Assembly: GCA_005938025.2 (NCBI GenBank)
Contig: VCCI02000001.1
Span: 1,860,001-1,924,000, forward strand
Source: Inquilinus sp. KBS0705
GTDB taxonomy: Bacteria; Bacteroidota; Bacteroidia; Sphingobacteriales; Sphingobacteriaceae
DNA: 64,000 nt
Direction of reading: 5' to 3'
Positions within the stretch are counted from its first letter, which is position 1. Every line of letters starts with the position of its first letter. The notes below the pieces were generated by a model. The model was not told the DNA's origin and made no database searches. It worked only from the letters and a program-made list of their open reading frames with translations. A program made the position numbers and the translations under genes. Shown piece after piece: positions 34,820-43,782 of this stretch.

Positions 34820-35326
34820 ATGGATGCCACACCTGTTACCATAAGGGATATGACCGAAGCCGACCTGCCCCTTGTGCTGGATATTTATAATGATGTAATA
34901 CTGCATACCACCGCGGTTTACAGCGAGCAGCCGCATACACTGGCTATGCGCCAAACCTGGTTTAACGAACGCAAGGCGGCTGGCTTTCCATTGATCATCG
35001 CGCAACAGGGCGATACCATTGCAGGCTTTGGCACCTACGGGCAATTTAGGGTATGGCCCTGTTACCGTTTTACTGCCGAGCACTCCTTATATGTGCATCG
35101 CGATTATCGAGGGCTGGGCATCAGCAAAATCATCCTGCAAACACTTATAGACCGCGCACGGCAAGCGGGTATGCATGCCTTAATTGCTGGTATAGACAGC
35201 GAAAATCCTGTTAGCCTGCAATTGCACCTAAGCTTTGGGTTTGAACAAGTAGCGCATTTTAAACAGGTAGGCTTTAAGTTTAACCGCTGGCTCGATCTTA
35301 AATTTTTGGAGTTGCTGTTGGATTAG
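34820..35326 (+). CDS. GNAT family N-acetyltransferase, phosphinothricin-acetyltransferase-like
   Basis: 168-residue single GNAT domain. The start TIRDMTEADLPLVLDIYNDVI, the block HSLYVHRDYRGLGISKIIL (acetyl-CoA loop RGLGI) and HALIAGIDSENPVSLQLHLSFGFEQVAHFKQVGFKF are characteristic of the PAT/YncA branch, which acetylates amino groups of amino-acid analogues such as phosphinothricin or methionine sulfoximine. The true substrate is not known. Confidence 0.88.
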   Translation: MDATPVTIRDMTEADLPLVLDIYNDVILHTTAVYSEQPHTLAMRQTWFNERKAAGFPLIIAQQGDTIAGFGTYGQFRVWPCYRFTAEHSLYVHRDYRGLGISKIILQTLIDRARQAGMHALIAGIDSENPVSLQLHLSFGFEQVAHFKQVGFKFNRWLDLKFLELLLD

Positions 35327-35330
35327 CAGA

Positions 35331-35479
35331 GCGCAATCCGCGAAACAAAATTACCTCGGGGATTGCAAATCCCCCAATGTTAGGTGCCGAATTATAAATC
35401 CGGACCAACACTATTAAACTACGTTAGTCCGGATTTGCAATCCGGTCTTAAAAGCTGCGGATTTGCAATCCGCGAAACA
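35331..35479. repeat. REP-type palindrome cluster upstream of RAYT
   Basis: Holds GGGGATT-GCA-AATCCCC (35358-35374), CCGGATT-TGC-AATCCGG and GCGGATT-TGC-AATCCGC, all of the form nnGGATT..AATCCnn. The segment 35354-35409 (56 bp) recurs at 36074-36129 with one difference. Confidence 0.85.
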
Positions 35480-35496
35480 AAAACATATTTTTAAAC

Positions 35497-36072
35497 ATGG
35501 GCTTTAAGTATCGTATAACATCTACCGACGAATTGTATTTTTTAACATTGACCGTTGTAGACTGGGTTGATGTTTTTACCCGTAAAGAGCTTTGCAATGA
35601 CCTAATCACATCTTTAAAATATTGCCAACAGCACAAAGGATTGGTTATATATGCATGGTGTCTTATGCCCAGCCATCTGCATTTGGTAGTATCGGTTATG
35701 CCTGGACAGTATACGCTATCTGACGTAATGCGAGATTTCAAGAAGTTCACATCAAAAAAAATGATCGAATCCATCAACGAAATTCCCGAAAGCCGCCGCG
35801 AATGGCTATTAAGACATTTTAGTTTTGCCGGCAAATACGACCCCAAGATAAAAAATTACAAATTTTGGCAAGAAGGGTTGCATCCAATTGAATTAAGTTC
35901 GGGCAAATTTATTGAACAGAAGATAAATTATATACACGAAAACCCGGTAAGTACCGGAATAGTTTATCAAGCTGAAGATTACGTTTTAAGTTCTGCTGCA
36001 CAGTATGCAGGCGCATACAATGCATTACTGGAAGTGACAGTTATAGAAGATATCAATACAGAGGTAAGATAA
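35497..36072 (+). CDS. REP-associated tyrosine transposase (RAYT, Y1 HUH family)
   Basis: 191-residue single-strand nuclease of the TnpA_REP type, thought to mobilise REP palindromes. The HUH motif is HLH in MPSHLHLVVSV (about residue 60). The catalytic tyrosine is probably in KINYIHENPV (about 149), and FWQEGLHPIEL plus PVSTGIVYQAEDYVLSSAAQY are typical RAYT blocks. The frame is intact. Matching 56-bp REP-containing repeats lie directly upstream (35354-35409) and begin two bases after the stop (36074-36129), so gene and palindromes form one unit. No terminal inverted repeats or target duplication of a DDE transposon are seen. Confidence 0.92.
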   Translation: MGFKYRITSTDELYFLTLTVVDWVDVFTRKELCNDLITSLKYCQQHKGLVIYAWCLMPSHLHLVVSVMPGQYTLSDVMRDFKKFTSKKMIESINEIPESRREWLLRHFSFAGKYDPKIKNYKFWQEGLHPIELSSGKFIEQKINYIHENPVSTGIVYQAEDYVLSSAAQYAGAYNALLEVTVIEDINTEVR

Positions 36073-36073
36073 C

Positions 36074-36154
36074 CCTCGGGGATTGCAAATCCCCCAATGT
36101 TAGGTGCCGGATTATAAATCCGGACCAACGGGGGGTGCCGGATTATAAATCCAG
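36074..36154. repeat. REP-type palindrome cluster downstream of RAYT
   Basis: Copy of the 56-bp upstream repeat (36074-36129) followed by a further partial unit (TGCCGGATTATAAATCC at 36136-36152). Palindromes GGGGATT-GCA-AATCCCC and CCGGATT-ATA-AATCCGG. Confidence 0.85.
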
Positions 36155-36250
36155 ACGAACACACTAAAACACGCTATTATTCCTCATTTTAAAAACAATC
36201 GCTTATTTTAGGCCACGCTTAGGACGTTTATCACCCGGCCTGCTTTTATC

Positions 36251-37630
36251 ATGAAAAAACTTTTTACCTGCATCCTTTTTTTAGCTTTTATTGTTAACCG
36301 CTCATCGGCACAAACTGATCTTACCAAGCTGCAACAAAACTTTGTAGACCTTAAGTTTGGCATGTTCATTCACTTTAACATCCCTACTTACATGAACGCC
36401 GACTGGCCCGACCCTGATGCTTCGCCGGCTATATTTAACCCTACCAAACTTAACTGTTACCAGTGGGCCAAGGCTGCAAAATCGGCCAACATGACCTATG
36501 GATGTTTAACCACCAAACACCACAGCGGTTTTTGTATTTGGGACACCAAAACTACCGACTATAACGTAATGAACAGTCCGCTTAAGCGCGATGTGGTAAA
36601 AGAATATGCCGATGCCTTTAGGGCCAACGGCTTAAAGGTAATGCTGTATTATTCTATTTTAGATACCCACCACCGCCTGCGCCCGCATGCTATCACCCAA
36701 AAGCATTTTGAGATGGTGAAGGCACAGCTAACCGAACTATTAACTAAATATGGCAAAATAGAGGCGATAATTATCGACGGCTGGGATGCGCCATGGTCGC
36801 GTATTAGCTATGATGACATTAACTTTGAGGATGTTTACCACCTGATTAAATCTATACAGCCCGATTGCGTACTAATGGACCTTAACGGCGCCAAATACCC
36901 TGCCGAGGGCCTGTTTTATAGCGATATTAAAACTTACGAAATGGGTGCCGGTCAGCGCATTTCAAAAGAAAACAATATAATGCCGTCACTGGCTTGCTTA
37001 CCTATACAAGCCAACTGGTTTTGGAAAACATCGTTCCCTACCACTCCGGTTAAAGACCCTGCTAAGCTTATTAACGAAGATATCATCCCCTTAAATAAAG
37101 TAGATTGTAACTTTATATTGAACGTTGCGCCAAACCGCGACGGCTTGTTTGACGATAATGCCCTTTCCGCTTTAAAAGAGATAGGACGCCTTTGGAAAAA
37201 CGATGGCCCGGCCCCCAAACTGGCCCCTACAGGCGCGCCCATTATATCAACCAATTTGGCTAAAAACAAAATGAGCAATGCCAGTTGGAGCGACGATTCG
37301 GAAATTATGGATTTTGCTAATGATGATGATTTCACTACCTCGTGGGTATCAAACCCGGCGGTTGATAAACCATGGTACGAGATTGATTTTGGCCACGATA
37401 CCGAGTTTAATACTGTAGTACTATCCGAGTCGAAACCTAATATTAGCAGCTACCACCTGGAGTATTTGCAAAACGGTGTATGGAAACCCATTTTAAAAGC
37501 CGATAACAAGATTAAAGTAAAGGTAAACCGTTTTGACAGGGTGTATGGCACCAAAGTAAGGGTTTGGATAGACAAAGCCGACAAACAGGTATCAATAGCC
37601 GAGTTTGGGGTGTATAACGAGCGCCGTTAA
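36251..37630 (+). CDS. Alpha-L-fucosidase, glycoside hydrolase family 29, secreted
   Basis: 459-residue exported enzyme removing alpha-linked L-fucose. Signal peptide MKKLFTCILFLAFIVNRSSAQ. The family start LKFGMFIHFNIPTYMNADWP, YGCLTTKHHSGFCIWD and the nucleophile Asp176 in IIIDGWDAPW are present. The catalytic TIM barrel runs to about residue 350, and the last 110 residues form an F5/8-type C domain-like sandwich. It is probably outside the cytoplasm and works on fucosylated plant or host glycans. No transport genes adjoin it. Confidence 0.92.
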   Translation: MKKLFTCILFLAFIVNRSSAQTDLTKLQQNFVDLKFGMFIHFNIPTYMNADWPDPDASPAIFNPTKLNCYQWAKAAKSANMTYGCLTTKHHSGFCIWDTKTTDYNVMNSPLKRDVVKEYADAFRANGLKVMLYYSILDTHHRLRPHAITQKHFEMVKAQLTELLTKYGKIEAIIIDGWDAPWSRISYDDINFEDVYHLIKSIQPDCVLMDLNGAKYPAEGLFYSDIKTYEMGAGQRISKENNIMPSLACLPIQANWFWKTSFPTTPVKDPAKLINEDIIPLNKVDCNFILNVAPNRDGLFDDNALSALKEIGRLWKNDGPAPKLAPTGAPIISTNLAKNKMSNASWSDDSEIMDFANDDDFTTSWVSNPAVDKPWYEIDFGHDTEFNTVVLSESKPNISSYHLEYLQNGVWKPILKADNKIKVKVNRFDRVYGTKVRVWIDKADKQVSIAEFGVYNERR

Positions 37631-37714
37631 AAGGCTACAATAGTACCATAATAAAAAAAATTAAAACTTTTGGTTAGGTATTGCCGTTAATATGTCCAAC
37701 TAATTTACCTATTA

Positions 37715-39019
37715 ATGTTTGCCGGTAGTTTAAAGCGTTTTTGCAGATACTTTTTGATTTGCGCCCTGTTTATGGCGATGAGTTTATCCTCAAAAGCTTA
37801 TTCGATATTAGCCCATGAGGCTATTATTGATGCCGCCTGGAAAGGGTCGCTGCTACCGCTTATTAAACAAAAATATCCAAATGCCACCACCGAGCAACTG
37901 ATGCTGGCCCACTCCTACGCTTATGGCGGCAGTATAGTGGCCGATATGGGTTATATGCCCTTTGGCAACAGCTTTTTTACCGATCTTGTCCATTATGTGC
38001 GCAGCGGCGATTTTATTGAAGCGCTGATAAAGGATGCCGGTAATATTAACGAATATGCCTTTGCATTGGGTGCGCTATCGCACTACATGGCCGATAAATA
38101 CGGGCACTCCATGTCAACCAATCGCAATGTGCCGCTTGTGTACCCCGATCTTAAAAAGAAGTTTGGCGATGTGGTTACTTATAACGACGACCACACCTCA
38201 CACAGCCGTATGGAGTTTGCTTACGATGTGATACAAATTGGCCAGGGTAACTACACATCCGAAGGCTACCATGATTTTATTGGCTTTAACATAGCTGTAC
38301 CTGTTTTAGAAAAAGCTTTTTATGAAACCTACGGACAGGAACTTGGCAGTATATTTGGCAACATCAATTCATCCATTAACACTATGCGCTGGGGTGTGCG
38401 CAACCTGTTCCCAAACCTTACAAAATCGGCCTATAAATCAAATAAAGAAGAGATACAGAAGATGCACCCGGGAATTACCGTGCGCAAATTCACCTACAAG
38501 CTTAACCGTAAATCGTTTAACCTGCAGTATGGCAAAGAGCGGCAGGAACCTAAATTTTTTGCCAAGCTTGCCGTATTCATGATAAAGATACTGCCTAAAA
38601 TAGGGCCCTTAAAAAAGCTTTCGTTTAAATCGCCGGGGGCCGAGGGGCAAAAGCTTTTCGCCACCGCGTTTGAAACCATACAAAGCAATTATGCCGCCGC
38701 GCTAAAACTGGCAGGCGATAATAAACTGGAACTGGCCGATATTGATTTTGATACCGGCAAACCTGTAAGCTTTAACGAGTACCCGCTGGTTAATAAAACC
38801 TACGACGAATTGGTTGCCAAACTAAAAGATAACCAGTACAAAAACATTACCCCGCAGCTGCAAAAAAACATCCTAAACTTTTATAGCAGCGGCGATACCG
38901 CCACGTATGCTTTAAAAGAACCCAAGGCATGGGCACAAACCCGCATAGGTTTGCAACAAATTGCAGCACTAAAACCAATGCCGCAGGATACCCTAAAATC
39001 ATTAGTAGGGACTAAATAA
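37715..39019 (+). CDS. Zinc-dependent phospholipase C family protein, secreted
   Basis: 434-residue protein with an N-terminal hydrophobic signal (FLICALFMAMSLSSKA) and the mostly helical zinc-PLC/nuclease-P1-like fold: the early histidine in SILAHEAIID, GALSHYMADKYGHSM at about residue 128 and NDDHTSHSRMEFAYD at about 160 supply likely zinc ligands. A Lys-rich C-terminal half has no clear domain. Phospholipid hydrolysis is predicted from the family only. It ends 4 bases from the convergent PPTase gene. Confidence 0.75.
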   Translation: MFAGSLKRFCRYFLICALFMAMSLSSKAYSILAHEAIIDAAWKGSLLPLIKQKYPNATTEQLMLAHSYAYGGSIVADMGYMPFGNSFFTDLVHYVRSGDFIEALIKDAGNINEYAFALGALSHYMADKYGHSMSTNRNVPLVYPDLKKKFGDVVTYNDDHTSHSRMEFAYDVIQIGQGNYTSEGYHDFIGFNIAVPVLEKAFYETYGQELGSIFGNINSSINTMRWGVRNLFPNLTKSAYKSNKEEIQKMHPGITVRKFTYKLNRKSFNLQYGKERQEPKFFAKLAVFMIKILPKIGPLKKLSFKSPGAEGQKLFATAFETIQSNYAAALKLAGDNKLELADIDFDTGKPVSFNEYPLVNKTYDELVAKLKDNQYKNITPQLQKNILNFYSSGDTATYALKEPKAWAQTRIGLQQIAALKPMPQDTLKSLVGTK

Positions 39020-39023
39020 GGCC

Positions 39024-39773
39024 TTAAAATTCGAAGTACTTATAATTACCAACGCTTCGCAAGGTGGCAACCGCAGCCATATAATTGGTTTGAAGGTTAA
39101 AGCTGGTCATTTGCCAATGGCTATCGGCGGGGGCAAGGCTGGTATGCAGGGTGTGCGTGCCATTGGTTACAGGGGCTATTTTTAGATGTTGCGTTATGCC
39201 CTGCCCTGTCGCTTTCAAAAAAGCTTCCTTGCGTGTCCATAAGGTAAAAAAGCGCTCGGGATTGTTTACCCATTGGCTTTCTGCAGGACTGAAATGTTCG
39301 GTAAGTATATCCTGGTAACCAAAATCGGGTTGTATCAATTCAACGTCCACCCCTACCGGCGATACGGCTATGGCCAACAATATCCAATCGGCACTGTAGG
39401 ATACATTAAAATAAATTGCCTCTGCAAACCCTGAGATATAAGGCTTACCATTGGGACCATGTGTAAACTCAATTGCGCCGGGTGCTGCATGCAGGTATTT
39501 GCCTAACAGGTAACGCAAGGCACCCCTGCCCAGCTTAAAGCGCGTGTTATCTTTTTGCTGATGATACCTGCCCGCCCTTCTTAATTCCCCGGGTGTTAAT
39601 AGTGCGGTAAAATCATCCAATAAATGCAGGTTTTGGCTTATTTGCAGGCGGTAAAGGTGCACATGATTATCCGGCGCCAGATCAACCGGGCGCTTTTGCC
39701 AAACTACATCACCGGCATATTGGTTAGTTAACGTACCCACGGCTGCGTTTGTTAATTGATCTTGTTTAAACAA
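39024..39773 (-). CDS. 4'-phosphopantetheinyl transferase, Sfp type
   Basis: 249-residue enzyme that transfers the CoA phosphopantetheine arm to carrier-domain serines. Family motifs VGVDVELI (about residue 118) and FTLWTRKEAFLKATGQG (about 170) include the magnesium Asp/Glu and lysine. Start codon is TTG at 39773; no nearby in-frame ATG exists. The first 22 bases overlap the end of the NRPS gene, so translation is coupled to it. Together with the NRPS/PKS genes it forms a self-sufficient operon, activating the PCP and ACP domains of this cluster. Confidence 0.88.
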   Translation of the reverse strand: MFKQDQLTNAAVGTLTNQYAGDVVWQKRPVDLAPDNHVHLYRLQISQNLHLLDDFTALLTPGELRRAGRYHQQKDNTRFKLGRGALRYLLGKYLHAAPGAIEFTHGPNGKPYISGFAEAIYFNVSYSADWILLAIAVSPVGVDVELIQPDFGYQDILTEHFSPAESQWVNNPERFFTLWTRKEAFLKATGQGITQHLKIAPVTNGTHTLHTSLAPADSHWQMTSFNLQTNYMAAVATLRSVGNYKYFEF

Positions 39774-42700
39774 TCCTGCAATATTTTGGCAAACATTTTG
39801 TCGTTGGGTTCTTTAAAAATAGTGTTATGCTCACCGGGGATCTTGTGGATTTTCACCCCTTTTAAGGCGTACGGTTTCCAGCCCATGTATTCAAAGTCAT
39901 CCAGGTAAAACGATCTTACTTCGGCCCTGAAAAGTTCAACCGCTATATCATAAGGCTGTATACGGTAATGGCGCGATGCGATGTTGTTGGTTTCGTCTAT
40001 TTTATTGGCGTAGCCAAAAAAGCCTGTCTGCTCCTGCTTGTTGCCGTATTTCATCTTCCAGAACATACGGGTAATACTCCTGTTAAGCGCCCTTGAGCGG
40101 TATTCGATGGTTTTTTTAAACCCATCTTTAAACGTAGCCGAGTGCCATATCTGGCGCGCCAGGTACAAGCCTTTTTTATAATACTTGGTCACAAAGGGGT
40201 CGTAATGGGTAGTGCGGTAGGCATAGGTATCAAACATGGCCAGCATTTTCACCTCTAAATTTAGCGCTTCTAACTGTCGGGCCATTTCAAAGGCTATAAT
40301 ACCCCCAAATGAGAAACCTGCCAGCGCATATGGCCCGTTGGGGTTTTGCGCCCTTATAGAAGCAATGTAATGCGCGGCAATATCCTCTAAACGGCTTAGC
40401 GGTTCGTCTACACCGTTAAGGCCTTTTGCCTGCAGGCCGTAAACCGGCTGCTCGGCATCCATGTGGTTGGCCAGGGTGTTAAAAAGCAATACGTTTAGGC
40501 CCGCACCATGCACAATATAAATAGGTATTTTGTTGCCTTTTGGCTTAATAGACACCAAGGAATCCCAGGTGATGGATTTACCATCGAGGTTAAGCACCAG
40601 TGCCAGTTTTTCTACTGTCGAGTTTTCAAATAATATAGCCAGCGGTAAGCGTTTGCCAGTTTCTTTCTCTATACGGGCCATTACCTGTACCGCAATAAGC
40701 GAGTGGCCGCCCAGTTCAAAAAAGTTATCGTAAATGCCCACCTTTTCAACGCCGAGTAACTCTATCCAAATGTCGGCAACTAATTTTTCGATATCGGTAC
40801 GCGGCGCTACGTAGGTATTGCTATGCCCGGTAGGTGCGGGCCCCTGTGCCGCTAACGATTTTTTATCAACCTTGCCATTTGGCGTTAACGGCATTTGACG
40901 TATGATGATAAAATTATCGGGCACCATATAATCCGGCACCGACTTTTTCAATGCTGCCCGCCATGCATTAATAAACTCTGCCTGGTTATCGGTAGGTTCT
41001 GCACCATCGGTAAGCACCACGTAAGCTATCAGCTTATCTACCCCATTATTATCTGCCCGGGCAATAACTACAGCCTGTTTTATGCTATCCTGCTGTGCCA
41101 GGTTATATTCTATCTCGCCGGTCTCAATTCGGTAGCCGCGTATCTTTACCTGTGCATCTACCCGCGATACATACATCAGGTCGACGGTTGGGGTGTAGGT
41201 AGCCAGGTCGCCGGTACGGTACATTATTTGGCCGGGTTCAAAGGGGTCGGCAACAAATTTTTCGGCGGTTAGTTCGGGCTTGTTTAAATAACCTTTGGCT
41301 ACACCTGCACCGCTAATGTATAATTCACCGGCTATTCCCGGTGCAATGGGGCGTAAAAACTTGTCGAGTATGTAAATACCGGTATTATCAATTGGTTTAC
41401 CTATGCTGATGTTTTTATCGTCGACGGTAATTTCTTTCAGTGTCGACCATATGGTAGTCTCGGTCGGCCCGTAAACATTCCATAACGACGATGCCCTTGC
41501 CAGTATACCATGCGCCAGATCCATTGGTAGTGCCTCGCCGCCGCATATCACTTTAATACGCTCCTTATCCCAACCTGCCTCAATCAAAATACGCCAGGTA
41601 TATGGCGTGGCCTGCATTACGGTAATTTTTTCTTTATTGATAATGTCCAGCAGTATGCGCCCGTCTTTAGAGGCATCGGCACCGGCCATTACAATTTGGG
41701 CACCGGTAATAAGCGGCAAGAAAAGCTCGAGCCCGGCAATATCAAAACTTATGGTAGTTACTGCCAATAATTTATCTTCAACCGTTAAGCCGGGCGCCTT
41801 TTGCATGCTGTACAAAAAGTTAACCACGTTATGGTGGGCTATTTGCACACCTTTTGGCTGCCCGGTAGAGCCCGAGGTATAAAGGATGTATAGCAGATCT
41901 TCGCCGTTAACCTTTACATCAGGGTCGGTAGCAGGGTATTTATCCAGGCCCGGCCATATATCATCCAGTACAATTTGTGTAGCGGTTGATTGGTAAGCGC
42001 CTTTGTAAGCTGCAGAGGTAAGCAATACGACCGCGCCCGAATCGGCCAGCATATAATTGATGCGGTTGATTGGGAATATCGGGTCGAGCGGTACGTAGGT
42101 AGCACCTGTTTTGATGATAGCCAGTATACCTACCGCCAGCTCCGCCGATCTATCAAGCGATATGGCCACTTTGTCTTTGGGCTTTACGCCATTGGCTATT
42201 AGCACAGCTGCAAGGCGGTTGGCTTGCTCGTTTAATTGCCTGTAGGTATAGGTCTCATCATTATATTTAAGAGCAATATTGCCCGGATATTTTGCCGCGG
42301 TTTCGCTGATGATTTGATGAAGCGGCTTTTCCTTAGGATATTCAACTTTTGTGTTGTTCCATTCCTTTAATTGGGCCAGCAGTTCATCGGCATGCATTGA
42401 TGGTATCTGCCCAATTTGCGCGTCGGGTGTTTTAACCAGCTGCCGCAGCAGGTGTTCAAACTCGTCCATCATCCGTTTGATGGTAGCCGCTTCAAACAAT
42501 TGCGTATTGTACGACCACTCCAGCGTAAGCCCTTTATGGTCGGTAATATTCAAAAATATCTCAAAGGTCTCATACTCGCGCGGGTTGTTAATATAGCGGT
42601 GCTTAAGGCCGTCGAAAGCTATGCCTTCGTTCATGCCTATATCTATATTAAACACAACAGGCACCAAGGGCAGGCGCGATGCATCACGGGGGATATTTAG

Positions 42701-43780
42701 TTTTTTTAGCAGGCTGCCAAAAGTATATTGCTGGTGCTCGTAAGCATCTAAAAGGGTGCTGTTACGCTCTTTTAAATAAGCGGTAAAGGTTTTATCGGGT
42801 GTTGGGAAGCTGCGCAGGGCCAGCAGGTTTACGCAATGCCCAACAAGGCTGTAGTTACCCGTAGCCGACTGCCCTGCCGATGGCAAGCCTAATATAATTT
42901 CTTCCTGCCCGGTTATTTCCTGCAAAAACACCTCGTAAGCAGCCATAAGGGTGGTTACAAAGCTGGCACCGGCCTTACGGCCCATTAGTTTTACCTGCTC
43001 AACCAAAGCAGCATCTAAGGTAAAATCATCACGGTGGCTTTTGTAAGTTCGGTGTGCCGGGCGCAGGTTATCGGCAGGTACATTCAATAAGTGATCGCTG
43101 CCTTTAAACTGGTTTACCCAATAATCCTCGGTTTGTTTGTGTTCGGCACGTGTGGCAAAGGCGGTTTCTTCAATAGCATAATCGCTAAAGCGCAATGCAG
43201 GGGGCAATTGCAGAGCCGCGCCTGTAGCAAAGGCGGTATACAATTTACTAAGGTCTTGCATAATTACCCCTATAGACCATCCATCACAAATGATGTGGTG
43301 GATAAGCAGGGTTAAATGATATTCTTCTTCGCTTAGTTTAAACAAGGCTACCTTAAAAAGCGGCCCGTTGATTAGGTCGAGCGGGGTAATAGCCGACTGC
43401 CGATTGTAGTTTTGTATAAATAGCTGGTTTTGCTGGTTACTTTGCCCGGCCAGGTCGTGGTAATCAATACTAACGGGTGGGTTTTTATAAACAATAAAGC
43501 TTTTACCATCGCCACTAAAAACACTGCGTAAAGCCTCGTGCCTCTCGCTTAAAGCTTGCAGGGCCTGCAACATAGCATCCATATTAAACCGGCCTGTAAG
43601 CACAATAGATACCGAATCGTTATAGGCACAGCTGGCATCGGCGCCACCTATCAGGCACGATGTCCATATCTCTATCTGCGGTTCGGTAGCCGGTGCAACC
43701 AGTTGTATCTCGGGCCCTGCAAAAGGGTCAAATTCTACAGGGCTCACTTCCGGGTAATATGTAAAAGTTTCGCTCTTCAA
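39752..43780 (-). CDS. Nonribosomal peptide synthetase, C-A-PCP-TE termination module
   Basis: 1342 residues. C domain about 30-450 with HHIICDG (161-167). A domain about 480-965 with YTSGSTGQPKG and the substrate-code residues D-I-L-Q-I-G-V-I-W-K by my alignment to GrsA, very close to the glycine code DILQLGLIWK. PCP about 995-1065 with FFELGGHSL (Ser near 1027). Thioesterase about 1085-1340 with GFSFGG (Ser near 1157) and a late HN in PGEHNTIF. No epimerase or methylation domain. Start is TTG, two bases after the upstream gene's stop, implying coupled translation. It adds the last residue, probably Gly, and releases the product. Confidence 0.92.
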   Translation of the reverse strand: MKSETFTYYPEVSPVEFDPFAGPEIQLVAPATEPQIEIWTSCLIGGADASCAYNDSVSIVLTGRFNMDAMLQALQALSERHEALRSVFSGDGKSFIVYKNPPVSIDYHDLAGQSNQQNQLFIQNYNRQSAITPLDLINGPLFKVALFKLSEEEYHLTLLIHHIICDGWSIGVIMQDLSKLYTAFATGAALQLPPALRFSDYAIEETAFATRAEHKQTEDYWVNQFKGSDHLLNVPADNLRPAHRTYKSHRDDFTLDAALVEQVKLMGRKAGASFVTTLMAAYEVFLQEITGQEEIILGLPSAGQSATGNYSLVGHCVNLLALRSFPTPDKTFTAYLKERNSTLLDAYEHQQYTFGSLLKKLNIPRDASRLPLVPVVFNIDIGMNEGIAFDGLKHRYINNPREYETFEIFLNITDHKGLTLEWSYNTQLFEAATIKRMMDEFEHLLRQLVKTPDAQIGQIPSMHADELLAQLKEWNNTKVEYPKEKPLHQIISETAAKYPGNIALKYNDETYTYRQLNEQANRLAAVLIANGVKPKDKVAISLDRSAELAVGILAIIKTGATYVPLDPIFPINRINYMLADSGAVVLLTSAAYKGAYQSTATQIVLDDIWPGLDKYPATDPDVKVNGEDLLYILYTSGSTGQPKGVQIAHHNVVNFLYSMQKAPGLTVEDKLLAVTTISFDIAGLELFLPLITGAQIVMAGADASKDGRILLDIINKEKITVMQATPYTWRILIEAGWDKERIKVICGGEALPMDLAHGILARASSLWNVYGPTETTIWSTLKEITVDDKNISIGKPIDNTGIYILDKFLRPIAPGIAGELYISGAGVAKGYLNKPELTAEKFVADPFEPGQIMYRTGDLATYTPTVDLMYVSRVDAQVKIRGYRIETGEIEYNLAQQDSIKQAVVIARADNNGVDKLIAYVVLTDGAEPTDNQAEFINAWRAALKKSVPDYMVPDNFIIIRQMPLTPNGKVDKKSLAAQGPAPTGHSNTYVAPRTDIEKLVADIWIELLGVEKVGIYDNFFELGGHSLIAVQVMARIEKETGKRLPLAILFENSTVEKLALVLNLDGKSITWDSLVSIKPKGNKIPIYIVHGAGLNVLLFNTLANHMDAEQPVYGLQAKGLNGVDEPLSRLEDIAAHYIASIRAQNPNGPYALAGFSFGGIIAFEMARQLEALNLEVKMLAMFDTYAYRTTHYDPFVTKYYKKGLYLARQIWHSATFKDGFKKTIEYRSRALNRSITRMFWKMKYGNKQEQTGFFGYANKIDETNNIASRHYRIQPYDIAVELFRAEVRSFYLDDFEYMGWKPYALKGVKIHKIPGEHNTIFKEPNDKMFAKILQDCLNKIN

Positions 43781-43782
43781 AC

